Positions 8,631 to 18,648 of a stretch of 64,000 nucleotides of DNA are shown here, piece after piece. How positions within the stretch are numbered: position 1 is the stretch's first letter; each line of letters begins with the position of its first letter. Below the pieces are notes generated by a model that did no database searches, had not been told where the DNA came from, and worked only from the letters and a program-made list of their open reading frames with translations. Source of the DNA: Sphingomonadales bacterium. Lineage in GTDB: Bacteria; Pseudomonadota; Alphaproteobacteria; Sphingomonadales; Sphingomonadaceae. Position numbers and translations under genes: made by a program. The stretch is taken from positions 210,542-274,541 of the forward strand of contig CANIRZ010000001.1 in NCBI GenBank assembly GCA_947470185.1. Direction: 5' to 3'.

Positions 8631-11273
8631 ATGACATCGACCAATGATATTCGCCGCGGCTTCCTCGATTATTTCGGTGGTGCCAAACATGACGTAGTGC
8701 AGTCCGCGCCACTCGTGCCGTATAACGACCCGACATTGATGTTCGTCAATGCCGGGATGGTACCGTTCAAAAATGTGTTCACCGGCCTTGAAAGCCGCGA
8801 AACCCCGCGTGCAGCGTCAAGTCAGAAATGCGTGCGTGCAGGCGGCAAGCATAACGATCTAGACAATGTCGGGTACACCGCGCGTCACCACACATTTTTT
8901 GAAATGCTCGGCAACTTCTCGTTCGGCGATTATTTTAAAGAACAAGCGATTACGCACGCATGGACGCTGCTGACTAAAGAATGGGGTCTTGACCCGTCGC
9001 GTTTGACGACCACCGTCTATCATACGGATGACGAGGCGTTTAACCTTTGGCGCAAGATTGCCGGGCTTCCCGAAGAACGCATCATCCGGATTTCGACCAA
9101 CGATAACTTCTGGTCAATGGGCGACACTGGACCTTGTGGGCCATGCAGCGAAATATTCTATGACCATGGCGATCATATTTTCGGCGGTCCGCCGGGAAGC
9201 CCCGATGAAGATGGCGACCGTTTTGTCGAAATATGGAACCTCGTGTTCATGCAGTTCGAGCGGCAGGATGATGGGACGGACGTGCCATTGCCCAAGCCAT
9301 CGATCGACACTGGCATGGGCCTAGAGCGCATCGCAGCGGTCATGCAGGGCGTTCCTGACAATTACGATACAGACACCTTCAAGGCACTGATTAACGCCTC
9401 TGAAGAGCTCACAGGCACAAAAGCGGTCGGCGAGCAAAAGGCAAGCCATCGAGTGATCGCAGACCATTTGCGGTCGACAAGCTTCTTGCTGGCCGATGGT
9501 GTGATGCCGTCCAATGAAGGCCGCGGCTATGTCTTGCGCCGGATCATGCGCAGGGCGATGCGCCACGCGCATATTCTTGGCGCGAAAGAGCCGCTGATGC
9601 ACCGTCTGGTTGGCAGTCTTGCCGCCGAAATGGGTGCGGCTTATCCCGAACTCTTGCGCGCGCAGCCTTTGATTGAAGCAACGTTAAAGCAGGAAGAAAC
9701 ACAATTCCGCCGGACGCTCGATAAGGGCATTAAGCTGCTTGATGAAGCAACCGCGGGTATGACGCCGGGCGATATTTTGGCGGGCGATACCGCGTTTAAG
9801 CTCTATGACACGTTCGGGTTTCCATATGATCTCACCGAAGACGCGCTGCGTGCGCAGGGCTTTGGCATTGATCAGGCTGGCTTTGAAACAGCGATGAATA
9901 GTCAAAAAGCGATGGCACGCGCGGCTTGGAAGGGTTCTGGCGCCAAGGCATCTGATGATGTGTGGTTCGACATTGCCGAACGCGCCGGCGCGACCGAATT
10001 CACGGGCTATGCCGCAAGCGAAGGCGAGGGGCAGGTGGTGGCTCTCGTTAAAGACGGCATCGAAGTGCAATCGGCAGCGGCCAACGACGCCGTTACTGTC
10101 ATTACCAATCAAACACCCTTTTATGGCGAAAGCGGTGGCCAGATGGGCGATGCTGGCGTTATTTCAAGCAGCAATATGCGCGGTGAAGTCACGGACACCG
10201 CAAAGCCACTCGGGCGTTTGCATGCGCATCAGGTTTCAATTGGTACAGGCGAGATCAAGGTTGGCGATTTTGTCACGTTGAAGATCGACACTGAACGCCG
10301 TGATTCACTGCGCGCGAACCATAGCGCCACGCATTTGCTGCATGCATCGCTGCGCAATCGTCTTGGCGAGCATGTGACGCAAAAGGGCAGCTTGGTTGCG
10401 CCAGACCGCTTGCGCTTCGACTTCTCGCATAATCAGGCTGTGGCGCCGCAGGATATCGCGCTTATTGAGGCCGACGTAAATGCGCAAATCCGCGGTAACC
10501 AAGCGGTCACAACCCGGTTGATGACTCCGGATGATGCCGTTGCCGCTGGTGCGCTTGCATTGTTCGGTGAGAAATATGGCGACGAAGTCCGCGTTCTGAC
10601 GATGGGCAAAACGGACGAGAGCCATTACTCTTTGGAATTATGTGGAGGCACCCATGTTAACGCATTGGGTGACATCGCTTTGTTCACGATCGTATCCGAA
10701 GGCGCCGTGGCAAGCGGCATCCGCCGTATCGAGGCGCTGACCGGAGAGGCTGCGCGTTTGTGGCTTGTTGGCCGTGAAACACAGTTGAAGAATGTAGCCG
10801 CGATGCTGAAGACCGCACCAGACGAAGTAGGCGTGCGCATCGAAACGCTTATCAGCGAACGCAAGCGCATGGAAAAAGAGCTTTCCGAAGCGAAGAACGC
10901 ATTGGCGCTGTCCGGTGGCAGCGGCCCCAAGGCCGAAGCCGAGCAAATCGGTGATGTCACTTTCATGGGGCAGGTTATCGCTGGAATTGAACCGAAGGCT
11001 CTCCGCGGCCTCGCGGATGAGCAGATGAAGGCCATCGGCACGGGCATCGTGGCGATCATCGCTGCCAATGAAAACAGCAATACTGTTGTGGTCGCAGTAT
11101 CACCTGCTTTGCATGGCACCGTAACGGCGCCAGATCTTGTGCGTGCGGCAACCGAAGCCATGGGGGCGCAAGGTGGTGGTGGACGTCCGGACATGGCACA
11201 AGGCGGCGGTCCTGCGGGCGCGGAGTTGGCGCAGGCCGCACTGAACGCAATCAAGGCAAAGATAGCCGGATAA
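8631..11273 (+). CDS. alaS: Alanine-tRNA ligase
   Basis: The 880-residue protein is full length for AlaS. The class II catalytic domain fills the first 250 residues ([13 protein letters not shown], then the GTG-rich motif 3 region). The editing domain holds the zinc ligands in HSATHLLH and ELCGGTHV. The glycine-rich C-terminal C-Ala domain contains [13 protein letters not shown]. It charges tRNA-Ala and clears mischarged serine and glycine. It ends convergently with icd; no strong terminator was seen on the plus strand before the icd terminator hairpin. Confidence 0.98.
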   Translation: MTSTNDIRRGFLDYFGGAKHDVVQSAPLVPYNDPTLMFVNAGMVPFKNVFTGLESRETPRAASSQKCVRAGGKHNDLDNVGYTARHHTFFEMLGNFSFGDYFKEQAITHAWTLLTKEWGLDPSRLTTTVYHTDDEAFNLWRKIAGLPEERIIRISTNDNFWSMGDTGPCGPCSEIFYDHGDHIFGGPPGSPDEDGDRFVEIWNLVFMQFERQDDGTDVPLPKPSIDTGMGLERIAAVMQGVPDNYDTDTFKALINASEELTGTKAVGEQKASHRVIADHLRSTSFLLADGVMPSNEGRGYVLRRIMRRAMRHAHILGAKEPLMHRLVGSLAAEMGAAYPELLRAQPLIEATLKQEETQFRRTLDKGIKLLDEATAGMTPGDILAGDTAFKLYDTFGFPYDLTEDALRAQGFGIDQAGFETAMNSQKAMARAAWKGSGAKASDDVWFDIAERAGATEFTGYAASEGEGQVVALVKDGIEVQSAAANDAVTVITNQTPFYGESGGQMGDAGVISSSNMRGEVTDTAKPLGRLHAHQVSIGTGEIKVGDFVTLKIDTERRDSLRANHSATHLLHASLRNRLGEHVTQKGSLVAPDRLRFDFSHNQAVAPQDIALIEADVNAQIRGNQAVTTRLMTPDDAVAAGALALFGEKYGDEVRVLTMGKTDESHYSLELCGGTHVNALGDIALFTIVSEGAVASGIRRIEALTGEAARLWLVGRETQLKNVAAMLKTAPDEVGVRIETLISERKRMEKELSEAKNALALSGGSGPKAEAEQIGDVTFMGQVIAGIEPKALRGLADEQMKAIGTGIVAIIAANENSNTVVVAVSPALHGTVTAPDLVRAATEAMGAQGGGGRPDMAQGGGPAGAELAQAALNAIKAKIAG

Positions 11274-11378
11274 AAGGCGTGCGCTTACGCTTTGGGGGCT
11301 TCTTCAAGGCCTCCAGCTTGCTATATCTCCCGCCTGACATGTACCTTTCCCATGTGCTGCATGATTAGGGCAGGGCAA

Positions 11379-11410
11379 TAAAAAAAGCGCGGGAGTTGCC
11401 GCCCGCGCTT
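11379..11410 (-). terminator. Intrinsic terminator of icd
   Basis: Read on the minus strand, the stem AAGCGCGGG pairs with CCCGCGCTT around an eight-base loop and is followed by seven T residues. It begins 24 bases after the icd stop codon. Base composition and the T-tract make this a clear Rho-independent terminator. Confidence 0.88.
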
Positions 11411-11433
11411 CGATGTTTTCAAAGGGTTTGGAT

Positions 11434-12654
11434 TTACATCCAGCTGCCCATTTTGATTTCGAGATTGGCGCGCACTTGTTCGAAGAACTGCTCAGTCGTC
11501 ATCCAAGCCTGATCCGGACCGATCAGGATTGCGAGATCCTTTGTCATGTGGCCGTCTTCAACGGTCTGGATGCACACTTCCTCAAGCGTTTCTGCAAAGC
11601 GCGTAACGTCTGGCGTTTCGTCAAATTTGCCACGGAATTTTAGGCCGCCAGTCCATGCGAAGATTGACGCAATCGGGTTGGTCGACGTCGCCTTGCCCTG
11701 CTGATGCTGGCGGAAGTGGCGCGTGACCGTGCCGTGCGCGGCTTCTGCTTCAACAGTCTTGCCATCTGGCGTCATCAGAATGGAGGTCATCAGACCAAGA
11801 GAACCAAAGCCCTGCGCAACCTGATCGGACTGCACGTCGCCGTCATAATTTTTACAAGCCCAGATGAACTTTCCTGACCATTTAAGGGCCGAAGCAACCA
11901 TATCGTCGATCAAACGATGTTCGTAGACAATGCCCAGTTCCTTGAACTTTTCGGCGAATTCTGCCTCGAACACCTCCTGGAACAGGTCCTTGAACCGACC
12001 ATCATAGTATTTCAGGATCGTATTCTTAGTCGACAGATAGACCGGCCATTCGCGGGTCACGCCATAATTCAACGACGCGCGCGCAAAGTCGCGGATCGAA
12101 TCGTCGAGATTGTACATCGCCAGTGCAACGCCGGGTGACGGGTAGCGAAACACTTCTTCGTCAATCCGCTGGCCATCATCGCCATCCCATACAAGACGAA
12201 GCGTGCCAGGACCAGGGACGAGGAAATCGGTTGCACGATATTGGTCACCAAACGCATGGCGGCCAATCACGATTGGGTCAGTCCAGCCGGGGATCAAGCG
12301 CGGTACGTTATCAATGACGATGGGTTCACGGAAGACGACGCCACCAAGGATATTGCGGATGGTGCCGTTGGGTGATTTCCACATTTTCTGCAGGCCGAAT
12401 TCTTCAACGCGCGCTTCATCTGGCGTAATAGTAGCGCATTTCACGCCGACGCCGAATTCCCGAATGGCATTGGCGGATTCAACAGTAACCTTGTCATTGG
12501 TCTTGTCCCGATATTCCATGCCCAAATCATAATATTTCAGGTCGATATCGAGATATGGCAAAATGAGACGTTCGCGTATCCACTCCCAAATGATACGAGT
12601 CATCTCGTCGCCATCGAGTTCAACGACCGGGTTTTTGACCTTAATTTTTGCCAT
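11434..12654 (-). CDS. icd: NADP-dependent isocitrate dehydrogenase
   Basis: The 406-residue protein matches the homodimeric, eukaryote-like type II isocitrate dehydrogenase common in alphaproteobacteria. It has the start [19 protein letters not shown], the substrate loop [13 protein letters not shown] and the cofactor region [10 protein letters not shown]. It oxidises isocitrate to 2-oxoglutarate in the citric acid cycle. The gene is monocistronic: it has its own terminator and diverges from psd across 152 bases that hold no recognisable gene. Confidence 0.96.
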   Translation of the reverse strand: MAKIKVKNPVVELDGDEMTRIIWEWIRERLILPYLDIDLKYYDLGMEYRDKTNDKVTVESANAIREFGVGVKCATITPDEARVEEFGLQKMWKSPNGTIRNILGGVVFREPIVIDNVPRLIPGWTDPIVIGRHAFGDQYRATDFLVPGPGTLRLVWDGDDGQRIDEEVFRYPSPGVALAMYNLDDSIRDFARASLNYGVTREWPVYLSTKNTILKYYDGRFKDLFQEVFEAEFAEKFKELGIVYEHRLIDDMVASALKWSGKFIWACKNYDGDVQSDQVAQGFGSLGLMTSILMTPDGKTVEAEAAHGTVTRHFRQHQQGKATSTNPIASIFAWTGGLKFRGKFDETPDVTRFAETLEEVCIQTVEDGHMTKDLAILIGPDQAWMTTEQFFEQVRANLEIKMGSWM

Positions 12655-12806
12655 GGCAGATAGAGCTTTCCATTAGGGAGATGGGTTGTTGAGCGGTGCC
12701 ATAGCAAAGTCTGCCATTTGTTCAACCACCACCCTGATATTGTTGGAAGATGGTGGAAACGGCATCTAAGGTTGTAAGATTGCGACGCATCCCCTAGCTA
12801 GACCTT

Positions 12807-13541
12807 ATGAGCAGACAAGAATTGACAAACCGGGGCTCCGGGGTTGCGAAATGGTCGTTTCCTCCCATTCACCCAGAGGGCCGTAAATTCGGACTTATGG
12901 CCGCTGGCATAACCCTGTTTTTTGCCTTTATGGCTTGGGAAACGCTGGCATGGCCCATGGGCGCCGTTACTGTTTGGACATTGTCATTCTTCCGTGATCC
13001 AGCGCGTGCGACACCCATTGATGAACGTTTTGTTGTCGCGCCGGCGGACGGGCTTGTGACCTTGATCGAAAAAGTACAGCCGCCTGTTGAATTGCGCGGA
13101 CCTGATGGACTTGGCGACCAGCCAATGACCCGCGTGTCGATTTTTATGAGCGTGTTTGATGTGCACATCAACCGGACACCCATTCGCGGCACAATCAAGC
13201 GCGTTGTGTATATTGCCGGAAAATTCCTGAACGCTGACCTTGATAAGGCCAGCGAGGAAAACGAACGCCAGCATTTCCTTGTTGAACGCAGCGATGGTGT
13301 CCGCATTGGTTTTACCCAAATCGCCGGATTGGTTGCGCGCCGCATTGTTGCCTTCGTCAAAGAAGGGGACAGCGTTGCCAATGGCCAACGTGTCGGCCTC
13401 ATCCGCTTTGGCAGCCGTGTTGACGTTTATTTGCCCCATGGCACGTCTTCGCGGGTCATAAAGGGCCAGCGTTGCGTTGCTGGTGAAACGGTTCTCGCTG
13501 AAATCGGCGTGGATCAGGACCTGATCGCCGTCGCGCATTGA
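12807..13541 (+). CDS. psd: Phosphatidylserine decarboxylase
   Basis: The 244-residue protein is of the short Psd class. The self-cleavage site is visible as [11 protein letters not shown] in the C-terminal third, where the serine after glycine becomes the pyruvoyl cofactor. One or two hydrophobic segments near residues 25-55 suit membrane association. It makes phosphatidylethanolamine from phosphatidylserine. Its TGA overlaps the ATG of pssA (TGATG), so the two consecutive enzymes of the pathway are translated together. Confidence 0.95.
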   Translation: MSRQELTNRGSGVAKWSFPPIHPEGRKFGLMAAGITLFFAFMAWETLAWPMGAVTVWTLSFFRDPARATPIDERFVVAPADGLVTLIEKVQPPVELRGPDGLGDQPMTRVSIFMSVFDVHINRTPIRGTIKRVVYIAGKFLNADLDKASEENERQHFLVERSDGVRIGFTQIAGLVARRIVAFVKEGDSVANGQRVGLIRFGSRVDVYLPHGTSSRVIKGQRCVAGETVLAEIGVDQDLIAVAH

Positions 13542-14308
13542 TGGGCGCGCATTCCTCCCGGCCTGGAATTCCCTTGCGGGCACTTGCCCCGAATGCTGTT
13601 ACTGCACTTGCACTATGCACTGGCTTGTCTGGCGCGTGGTTTGCGATGCAGGGGCGTTGGGAAAACGCGGTGGCGGCTATCGTCATTGCCGGTGTGCTCG
13701 ACGCCATGGACGGACGCATTGCGCGTATGTTGAAGGGCGAGAGCCGCTTTGGCGCTGAACTGGACTCGCTATCTGACGTGATTGCGTTCGGTGCAACGCC
13801 GGCGTTGATCATATATATGTGGGTCATGCAGGACATGCCGCGCTTTGGCTGGACGATATCGGTGTTTTTTGTGCTCTGCGCCGCGCTTCGACTGGCACGG
13901 TTTAACGCGCAGATCGACACCGATAACCAACCACATAAATCTGCCGGATTTAACACAGGCGTTCCATCGCCGCCGGGCGCCGCGCTGGCACTGCTTCCGA
14001 TGATGATCTGGTTTGAGTCGGGGGCAGAGTGGGTACGTGACTATCGTCTCCTTGCCCCATGGCTTTTGCTTTGTGCGTTTTTGATGGTTTCCAATGTTGC
14101 AACCTATAGCTGGTCGTCGATTAAGATCCGGCGCAGCCTTCGCTTTATGGCGCTGGCCGCGGTTAGCTTGTTTGTGGCAACGTTGGTTGCCGCGCCTTGG
14201 GTCGCCCTCATTGGTGTTGGCATCTTATACGCCGGGATGCTGCCATTCAGTATGATGAGCTATGCCCGCGTCAAAAAGTCGCAACGGACCGTTTCCGAAG
14301 CCACTTGA
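13541..14308 (+). CDS. pssA: CDP-diacylglycerol-serine O-phosphatidyltransferase
   Basis: The protein has 255 residues from the ATG at 13541; an in-frame TTG three bases earlier is possible. The CDP-alcohol phosphotransferase signature is intact: DGRIAR, then G eight residues on and two aspartates each after three residues (GAELDSLSD). Multiple membrane helices follow. It makes phosphatidylserine, the substrate of Psd encoded just before. The overlap with psd indicates an operon for phosphatidylethanolamine synthesis. Confidence 0.95.
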   Translation: MGAHSSRPGIPLRALAPNAVTALALCTGLSGAWFAMQGRWENAVAAIVIAGVLDAMDGRIARMLKGESRFGAELDSLSDVIAFGATPALIIYMWVMQDMPRFGWTISVFFVLCAALRLARFNAQIDTDNQPHKSAGFNTGVPSPPGAALALLPMMIWFESGAEWVRDYRLLAPWLLLCAFLMVSNVATYSWSSIKIRRSLRFMALAAVSLFVATLVAAPWVALIGVGILYAGMLPFSMMSYARVKKSQRTVSEAT

Positions 14309-14362
14309 CCTCTGTTCCGCAGGGGCTATGTTCCAGTTTCGTTCTTATTTGGGAGTTGGCCG

Positions 14363-15703
14363 TTGGAGCCGTTAATCGTCATTGTCATCGTCATTTTTGC
14401 ATTGTTAGGTGGGCTGGCGCTTGGTTGGTTCGCCGGTGGCCGGGCGGGCAAAGCAGGGCTTGAAACGACAAGCCAACTGCGCGCGATGCTTGATCAGGTG
14501 GTTGTCGAGCGTGATAGCGCCAAGGATCGCTTGGCGCGGCTTGAAACGAGCTTGGAGGAGCGCGAGCGCAGCTTTGAAGAACAGATCGCGGCGCTTGGTG
14601 ATGCCAAAGAGAATTTGTCCGCGCAATTTGGCGAAATTGGACAGAAATTATTGGGCGAGGCGCAGGCTGCGTTCCTGCAACGCGCCGACGAACGCTTTCA
14701 CCAAGCTGGCGAGAAGAACGAAGAGCGGCTGAAGCAGCTTCTTGGGCCAGTGGGTGAAAAGCTCAAAGCTTATGAAGAGCAGGTCGGCAAAATCGAGAAG
14801 GACCGGACCGAGGCCTATGGCGATCTAAAGGGCCTGATTGGTGAAATGCGCATTGGTCAGGAGCGTGTGTCGAGTGTCGCCTCGGGGCTTATGAACTCCT
14901 TGCGCAATGCGCCGAAGGCGCGCGGGCGTTGGGGCGAACAACAGTTGAAAAATGTGCTCGAAAGCTGCGGCTTGTCCGAGCATGTCGATTTCGATTTGGA
15001 AACGAGCATTGATATTGGCGATGGCCTGCGTCTGCGGCCCGATGCGGTCATCCATGTTCCCGGTGGGCGTACCTTAGTCATCGATGCCAAAGTATCGTTA
15101 AACGATTATCAGGACGCGTTTGACTCCGTCGACGATGATGTCCGTGCCGTTGCCATGACGCGCCATACGCAGTCGATGAAAAACCATATTGAGGGCTTGT
15201 CGCGCAAGGCCTATTGGGACCAGTTTTCCGAGGCCCCTGATTATGTCATCATGTTTGTCCCCGGTGAGCATTTCCTCGCGGCGGCGCTTGAGCATGAACC
15301 GCAATTGTGGGACTTTGCATTCGATAAAAAGGTCCTTTTGGCTACGCCAACCAACCTTGTGGCGATTGCGCGAACCGTTGCCAGCGTATGGCGCCAAGAA
15401 GGGCTTGCGCGCGAAGCCAAGCAAATTGGCGCGCTGGGTAAGGAAATGTACGACCGGATTGCCGTTGCGGCGCAGCATCTGAAATCAGTCGGTAGCGGCC
15501 TTTCGTCGGCGGTGAACAATTACAACAAATTCGTCGGCAGCTTCGAACGCAATGTCATATCGACGGGCCGGAAGTTTGCCGACCTTAATATAGAAACCGG
15601 CAAGCGCGATTTGGAAGAGGTTCCATTGGTTGAGGCGCTGCCGCGTTATGGCGAAGGTGAAACGCCGACGCCGATCGCCGATCAGCGCGAAGGCCCAGCA
15701 TAA
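14363..15703 (+). CDS. rmuC: DNA recombination protein RmuC
   Basis: The 446-residue protein begins with one membrane helix (residues 4-24) and a long coiled coil (about residues 30-160). The RmuC nuclease-like core then contains ARGRWGEQQLKNVLE, RPDAVIHVPGG and VIDAKVSLNDYQDA. RmuC limits inversions at short inverted repeats in E. coli; the mechanism is not settled. TTG at 14363 is the start because it opens directly into the membrane helix. It is convergent with the methylase gene, with only 21 bases between stops. Confidence 0.92.
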   Translation: MEPLIVIVIVIFALLGGLALGWFAGGRAGKAGLETTSQLRAMLDQVVVERDSAKDRLARLETSLEERERSFEEQIAALGDAKENLSAQFGEIGQKLLGEAQAAFLQRADERFHQAGEKNEERLKQLLGPVGEKLKAYEEQVGKIEKDRTEAYGDLKGLIGEMRIGQERVSSVASGLMNSLRNAPKARGRWGEQQLKNVLESCGLSEHVDFDLETSIDIGDGLRLRPDAVIHVPGGRTLVIDAKVSLNDYQDAFDSVDDDVRAVAMTRHTQSMKNHIEGLSRKAYWDQFSEAPDYVIMFVPGEHFLAAALEHEPQLWDFAFDKKVLLATPTNLVAIARTVASVWRQEGLAREAKQIGALGKEMYDRIAVAAQHLKSVGSGLSSAVNNYNKFVGSFERNVISTGRKFADLNIETGKRDLEEVPLVEALPRYGEGETPTPIADQREGPA

Positions 15704-15724
15704 GAATTGGCGTTGCGGTTGCGA

Positions 15725-16537
15725 TTATCCTGCGTTCGAATGCCGAAACTGGTTCAAAACCTCATAGGCCATCACTGCGGTCGCCACAGCCGCATTTAAG
15801 CTGTCTGCTTTGCCTTGCATCGGCATTTTGACGCGCAGGTCACACTGGCTTTCATAGTCGTCGGGCAGGCCCTGCGCCTCATTCCCCGTCAAGATAAAGC
15901 ACGGCGCGCTGTAGCGAGCGGCTTGGTAATCGGTATCGGTTTGCAGGCTGGTGCCAACCAATTGGCCTGAGCCGCTACGCAACCAAGCGGTGAATTCCTC
16001 CCATCTGCACTGCACAATCTTTTGGGTGAAGATCGCGCCCATGCTTGCGCGGACGGACTCGACGGAAAAAGGATCGGTGCAATCATCTATCAGAATAAGA
16101 CCACCGGCGCCAACGGCGTCACCGGTGCGCAACATCGTGCCCAGATTGCCGGGGTCGCGCATCGACTGGGCAACGAGCCATATGGGCGCGGTGCTGCGGT
16201 CTACATCCCCCAAGGCGGTTCCATGGTCGCGATAGACGCCGACCACGGCCTGTGCGTTGTCCTTGCCCGATAGCTTGGTCATGATGTCAGCGCTCGTTTC
16301 GATAACGTCGCCGCCATTGTCGAGCACCTCCGCCTCCAGCGTAACTTCAAGGTCATGTAACGGCCGGTCTTTGACACGAAACAGCATTTCGGGGAGAAAA
16401 CCTGCCTCCCGAGCCTCAGTCATGATCCGCAGCCCTTCGGCAAGGAAAAGCCCTGCGCGCTTGCGCAATTTTTTCTCACGCAGCCCGCGGATTTCCTTCA
16501 GCAGCGGATTTGAAAACCCGGTGATCTCCCGGCGCAT
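15725..16537 (-). CDS. TrmH/SpoU-family RNA 2'-O-methyltransferase
   Basis: The 270-residue protein has an N-terminal substrate-binding region (REITGFSNPLLKEIRGLR) and the SPOUT knot motifs. Motif 1 is AQSMRDPGNLGTMLRTGDA, motif 2 is FILTGNEAQGL and motif 3 contains KADSLNAAVA. It transfers methyl from S-adenosylmethionine to a ribose of rRNA or tRNA; the target is not evident. The ATG at 16537 overlaps the HPr stop (TGATG), placing it last in the chvI-to-HPr run. Confidence 0.9.
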   Translation of the reverse strand: MRREITGFSNPLLKEIRGLREKKLRKRAGLFLAEGLRIMTEAREAGFLPEMLFRVKDRPLHDLEVTLEAEVLDNGGDVIETSADIMTKLSGKDNAQAVVGVYRDHGTALGDVDRSTAPIWLVAQSMRDPGNLGTMLRTGDAVGAGGLILIDDCTDPFSVESVRASMGAIFTQKIVQCRWEEFTAWLRSGSGQLVGTSLQTDTDYQAARYSAPCFILTGNEAQGLPDDYESQCDLRVKMPMQGKADSLNAAVATAVMAYEVLNQFRHSNAG

Positions 16538-16815
16538 CAATCTTCGCCAAAACCGTCAACAACCAGACCGACAAGCTTTTCAATGGCGAGCTCCGCCTGT
16601 TCACCTTCAACATGGATGATGACTTCGCTGCCCTGTGCCGCGCCCAGCATCATCAGGCCCATGATTGACGTGCCCGTAACAAACTGACCGTCCTTTTCGA
16701 CTTCGACTTTAATTCCTTCAGGCAGGCGGCTTACGAACGTCACGAATTTGGCGCTGGCGCGGGCGTGCAGGCCTTTTTGGTTGACGATCGTTACTGTCCT
16801 GCTGAGGCGGGTCAC
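16537..16815 (-). CDS. ptsH: HPr family phosphocarrier protein
   Basis: The 92-residue protein has the phosphorylatable H17 in GLHARAS and a regulatory serine, S50, in GTSIMGLMMLGA. The serine is the target of the HPr kinase encoded in the same run. It starts with GTG, overlapping the EIIA stop (GTGA). The window holds no sugar-transporting EIIB or EIIC, so this is a regulatory PTS, as is usual in alphaproteobacteria. Confidence 0.95.
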   Translation of the reverse strand: MTRLSRTVTIVNQKGLHARASAKFVTFVSRLPEGIKVEVEKDGQFVTGTSIMGLMMLGAAQGSEVIIHVEGEQAELAIEKLVGLVVDGFGED

Positions 16816-17216
16816 CTTGATGCCTCAAGCACTTCGGAGGCAACGCTGATATATTTGCGGCCGGCTTCGCGGGCGGCCGCTACAGCCTCTTTTACGTCCA
16901 GATTTTTGCGGGCGCTGTCGAGCCGGATGAGCATGGGCAGGTTTACGCCAGCAATAACCTCTACACGGCCGCTGTCGAGCAGTGAGATAGCAAGGTTAGA
17001 TGGCGTGCCGCCAAATAGGTCAGATAAGATAATCACGCCTTTGCCAGTATCGACAGTCTTGATCGCGGCCGCGATTTCGTTGCGACGCGCTTCCATGTCG
17101 TCATGCGGTCCGATGCAGATGGTCGCAACGTCCTTTTGTGGCCCTACAACATGTTCAAGGGCGACAAGAAATTCGCTCGCGAGCTTACCATGTGTGACTA
17201 AAATTAAACCGATCAT
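16812..17216 (-). CDS. PTS EIIA component, mannose family
   Basis: The 134-residue protein is a stand-alone EIIA-Man domain with the phosphorylatable histidine H9 in LVTHGKLA. The later segment IILSDLFGGTPSN is a hallmark of the fold. Without partner EIIB/EIIC genes it probably reports PTS phosphorylation state rather than moving sugar. Its ATG overlaps the rapZ stop (ATGA) and its stop overlaps the HPr start. Confidence 0.94.
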   Translation of the reverse strand: MIGLILVTHGKLASEFLVALEHVVGPQKDVATICIGPHDDMEARRNEIAAAIKTVDTGKGVIILSDLFGGTPSNLAISLLDSGRVEVIAGVNLPMLIRLDSARKNLDVKEAVAAAREAGRKYISVASEVLEASR

Positions 17217-18178
17217 GTGCTTTGACTGCCCTGTAGCGCCGTAATCCTGTTTGCGCCGTTAGCAGGCTCCTCAAGCGCGTCAATCGGTCTTGACGTCAGA
17301 TCGCGATGCGACACCGTAAGAGCGAACCCGTCTTCGCGTAACCAATTGCCAAACGTTTCGGCCACATGCACGGATCGGTGACGTCCGCCGGTGCACCCAA
17401 ATGCGATGTTGATATACGCCTTGCCCTGTGCGTCGTAGAGCGGCAGTAGGAAACGGAGCAAGTCTCGGATCTTCTGCAAGGCTTCGTCATATTTGGGGTC
17501 TGCCGCAACATATTCTGCAACGCTTGCATCCATCCCCGTCATTGGGCGCAGATTGCTGTCCCAATGGGGGTTGCGCAGAAACCGGAGGTCAAAGACAAGA
17601 TCTGCGTTGTGCGGCACCCCTCGGGAAAAGCCAAAACTCGTGACCGTGATGGTCGAATGTGGAGTCGTTGCGCTTGTGAAGCGCTCGCGGATGACCTGCT
17701 GCAAATCATACGCTGATAGCTTGCTGGTATCGACGACCGTTTCCGCCCAGCGGCGAAACGGTTCCATCAAATGGCGGTCAATCGCAACGCCGTCCATCGC
17801 CGGCCGGTCCTGCGCCATAGGGTGGCGGCGACGTGTCTCGGCGTAGCGGCGTTCGATTTCCACGCCAGCACAGTCGAGAAATAATGTCAGAATTTCTAGA
17901 TTGGGCTGGGTCTGCAGCGCCTTAATTTGCTGAATTAGCGCTTCAGCATCAAAACCGCGGGTACGGCTATCAAATCCAAGCGCCAGAGGGGTATTTGGAC
18001 CATCTTCGCCTCCCGATGCTGGTATTTTGAGCAACTGTCCCGCGAGTTTAATCGGGAAATTGTCGACTGTTTCCCAACCCAAATCTTCCAGTGTTTTAAG
18101 CACGGTCGTCTTCCCCGCGCCGGACACGCCCGTTACCAGCAAGATTTTCTGGGGTTCAGAAGGTTTCTTTTGCTTCAA
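17213..18178 (-). CDS. rapZ: RapZ-family RNase adapter / nucleotide-binding protein
   Basis: The 321-residue protein has a Walker A motif GVSGAGKTT (residues 17-25) and the RapZ signature FGCTGGRHRSVH near the C-terminus. In E. coli RapZ binds GlmY and guides RNase E to glmZ; in alphaproteobacteria its role is less clear, and the context suggests PTS-linked signalling. The start is TTG at 18178, overlapping the hprK stop; no ATG lies before the Walker motif. The tail after the conserved domain (DALEEPANGANRITALQG) looks unstructured. Confidence 0.93.
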   Translation of the reverse strand: MKQKKPSEPQKILLVTGVSGAGKTTVLKTLEDLGWETVDNFPIKLAGQLLKIPASGGEDGPNTPLALGFDSRTRGFDAEALIQQIKALQTQPNLEILTLFLDCAGVEIERRYAETRRRHPMAQDRPAMDGVAIDRHLMEPFRRWAETVVDTSKLSAYDLQQVIRERFTSATTPHSTITVTSFGFSRGVPHNADLVFDLRFLRNPHWDSNLRPMTGMDASVAEYVAADPKYDEALQKIRDLLRFLLPLYDAQGKAYINIAFGCTGGRHRSVHVAETFGNWLREDGFALTVSHRDLTSRPIDALEEPANGANRITALQGSQST

Positions 18179-18648
18179 GATTTTACCCTCTCAATTGCAA
18201 TGGAAGGGAGTTTTTCCACTGGCAGATGCCCAGCTTCAACGACCGAGCGAAGCGCCAGTTCGACCTTTAGCACACTGCTGACCTGAAATGGATCAAGCTT
18301 CACCAGCGGCACCAAAAAATCAGCGATTGTGGTTCGCATATCTTCGGCGGGCATGCGGTCAACATCCTTTGCGCATTCGACGACGAGTCGCAGCGGGGCG
18401 GAAATCTCATATTCGACAGAACAGATTCCTATGCCGCGCACCTCAATTTTTCCAGCTATACTTGGCGCGTACGCCAATAGGGGAACGCCATCGGCGCTTT
18501 CGATATGGAGGATGTCGTCACTGATCAGCTTGGCACCGCGGTCAATCAACCGAAGGACCAAATCTGACTTTCCGCTACCAGACGGTCCAAGTATCAGTAC
18601 GCCAAAGCCGCCTATAGCGACCGCACTACCATGAACCATCGTCGTCAT
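18175..18648 (-). CDS. hprK: HPr kinase/phosphorylase, short alphaproteobacterial form
   Basis: The protein has 157 residues from the ATG at 18648, which overlaps the chvG stop (TAATG); an upstream extension of 15 residues is open but unlikely. Only the C-terminal kinase domain of Gram-positive HprK is present. It has Walker A GPSGSGKS and the region AGKIEVRGIGI, which corresponds to the HprK signature. It should phosphorylate S50 of the HPr encoded in the same run. Confidence 0.92.
   Translation of the reverse strand: MTTMVHGSAVAIGGFGVLILGPSGSGKSDLVLRLIDRGAKLISDDILHIESADGVPLLAYAPSIAGKIEVRGIGICSVEYEISAPLRLVVECAKDVDRMPAEDMRTTIADFLVPLVKLDPFQVSSVLKVELALRSVVEAGHLPVEKLPSIAIERVKS

Noticed and set aside
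10625..11254. 209-codon open frame on the minus strand inside alaS
   Set aside because: It is rich in serine, alanine and proline, matches no family and lies wholly antisense to a clear AlaS domain; it is a composition shadow.
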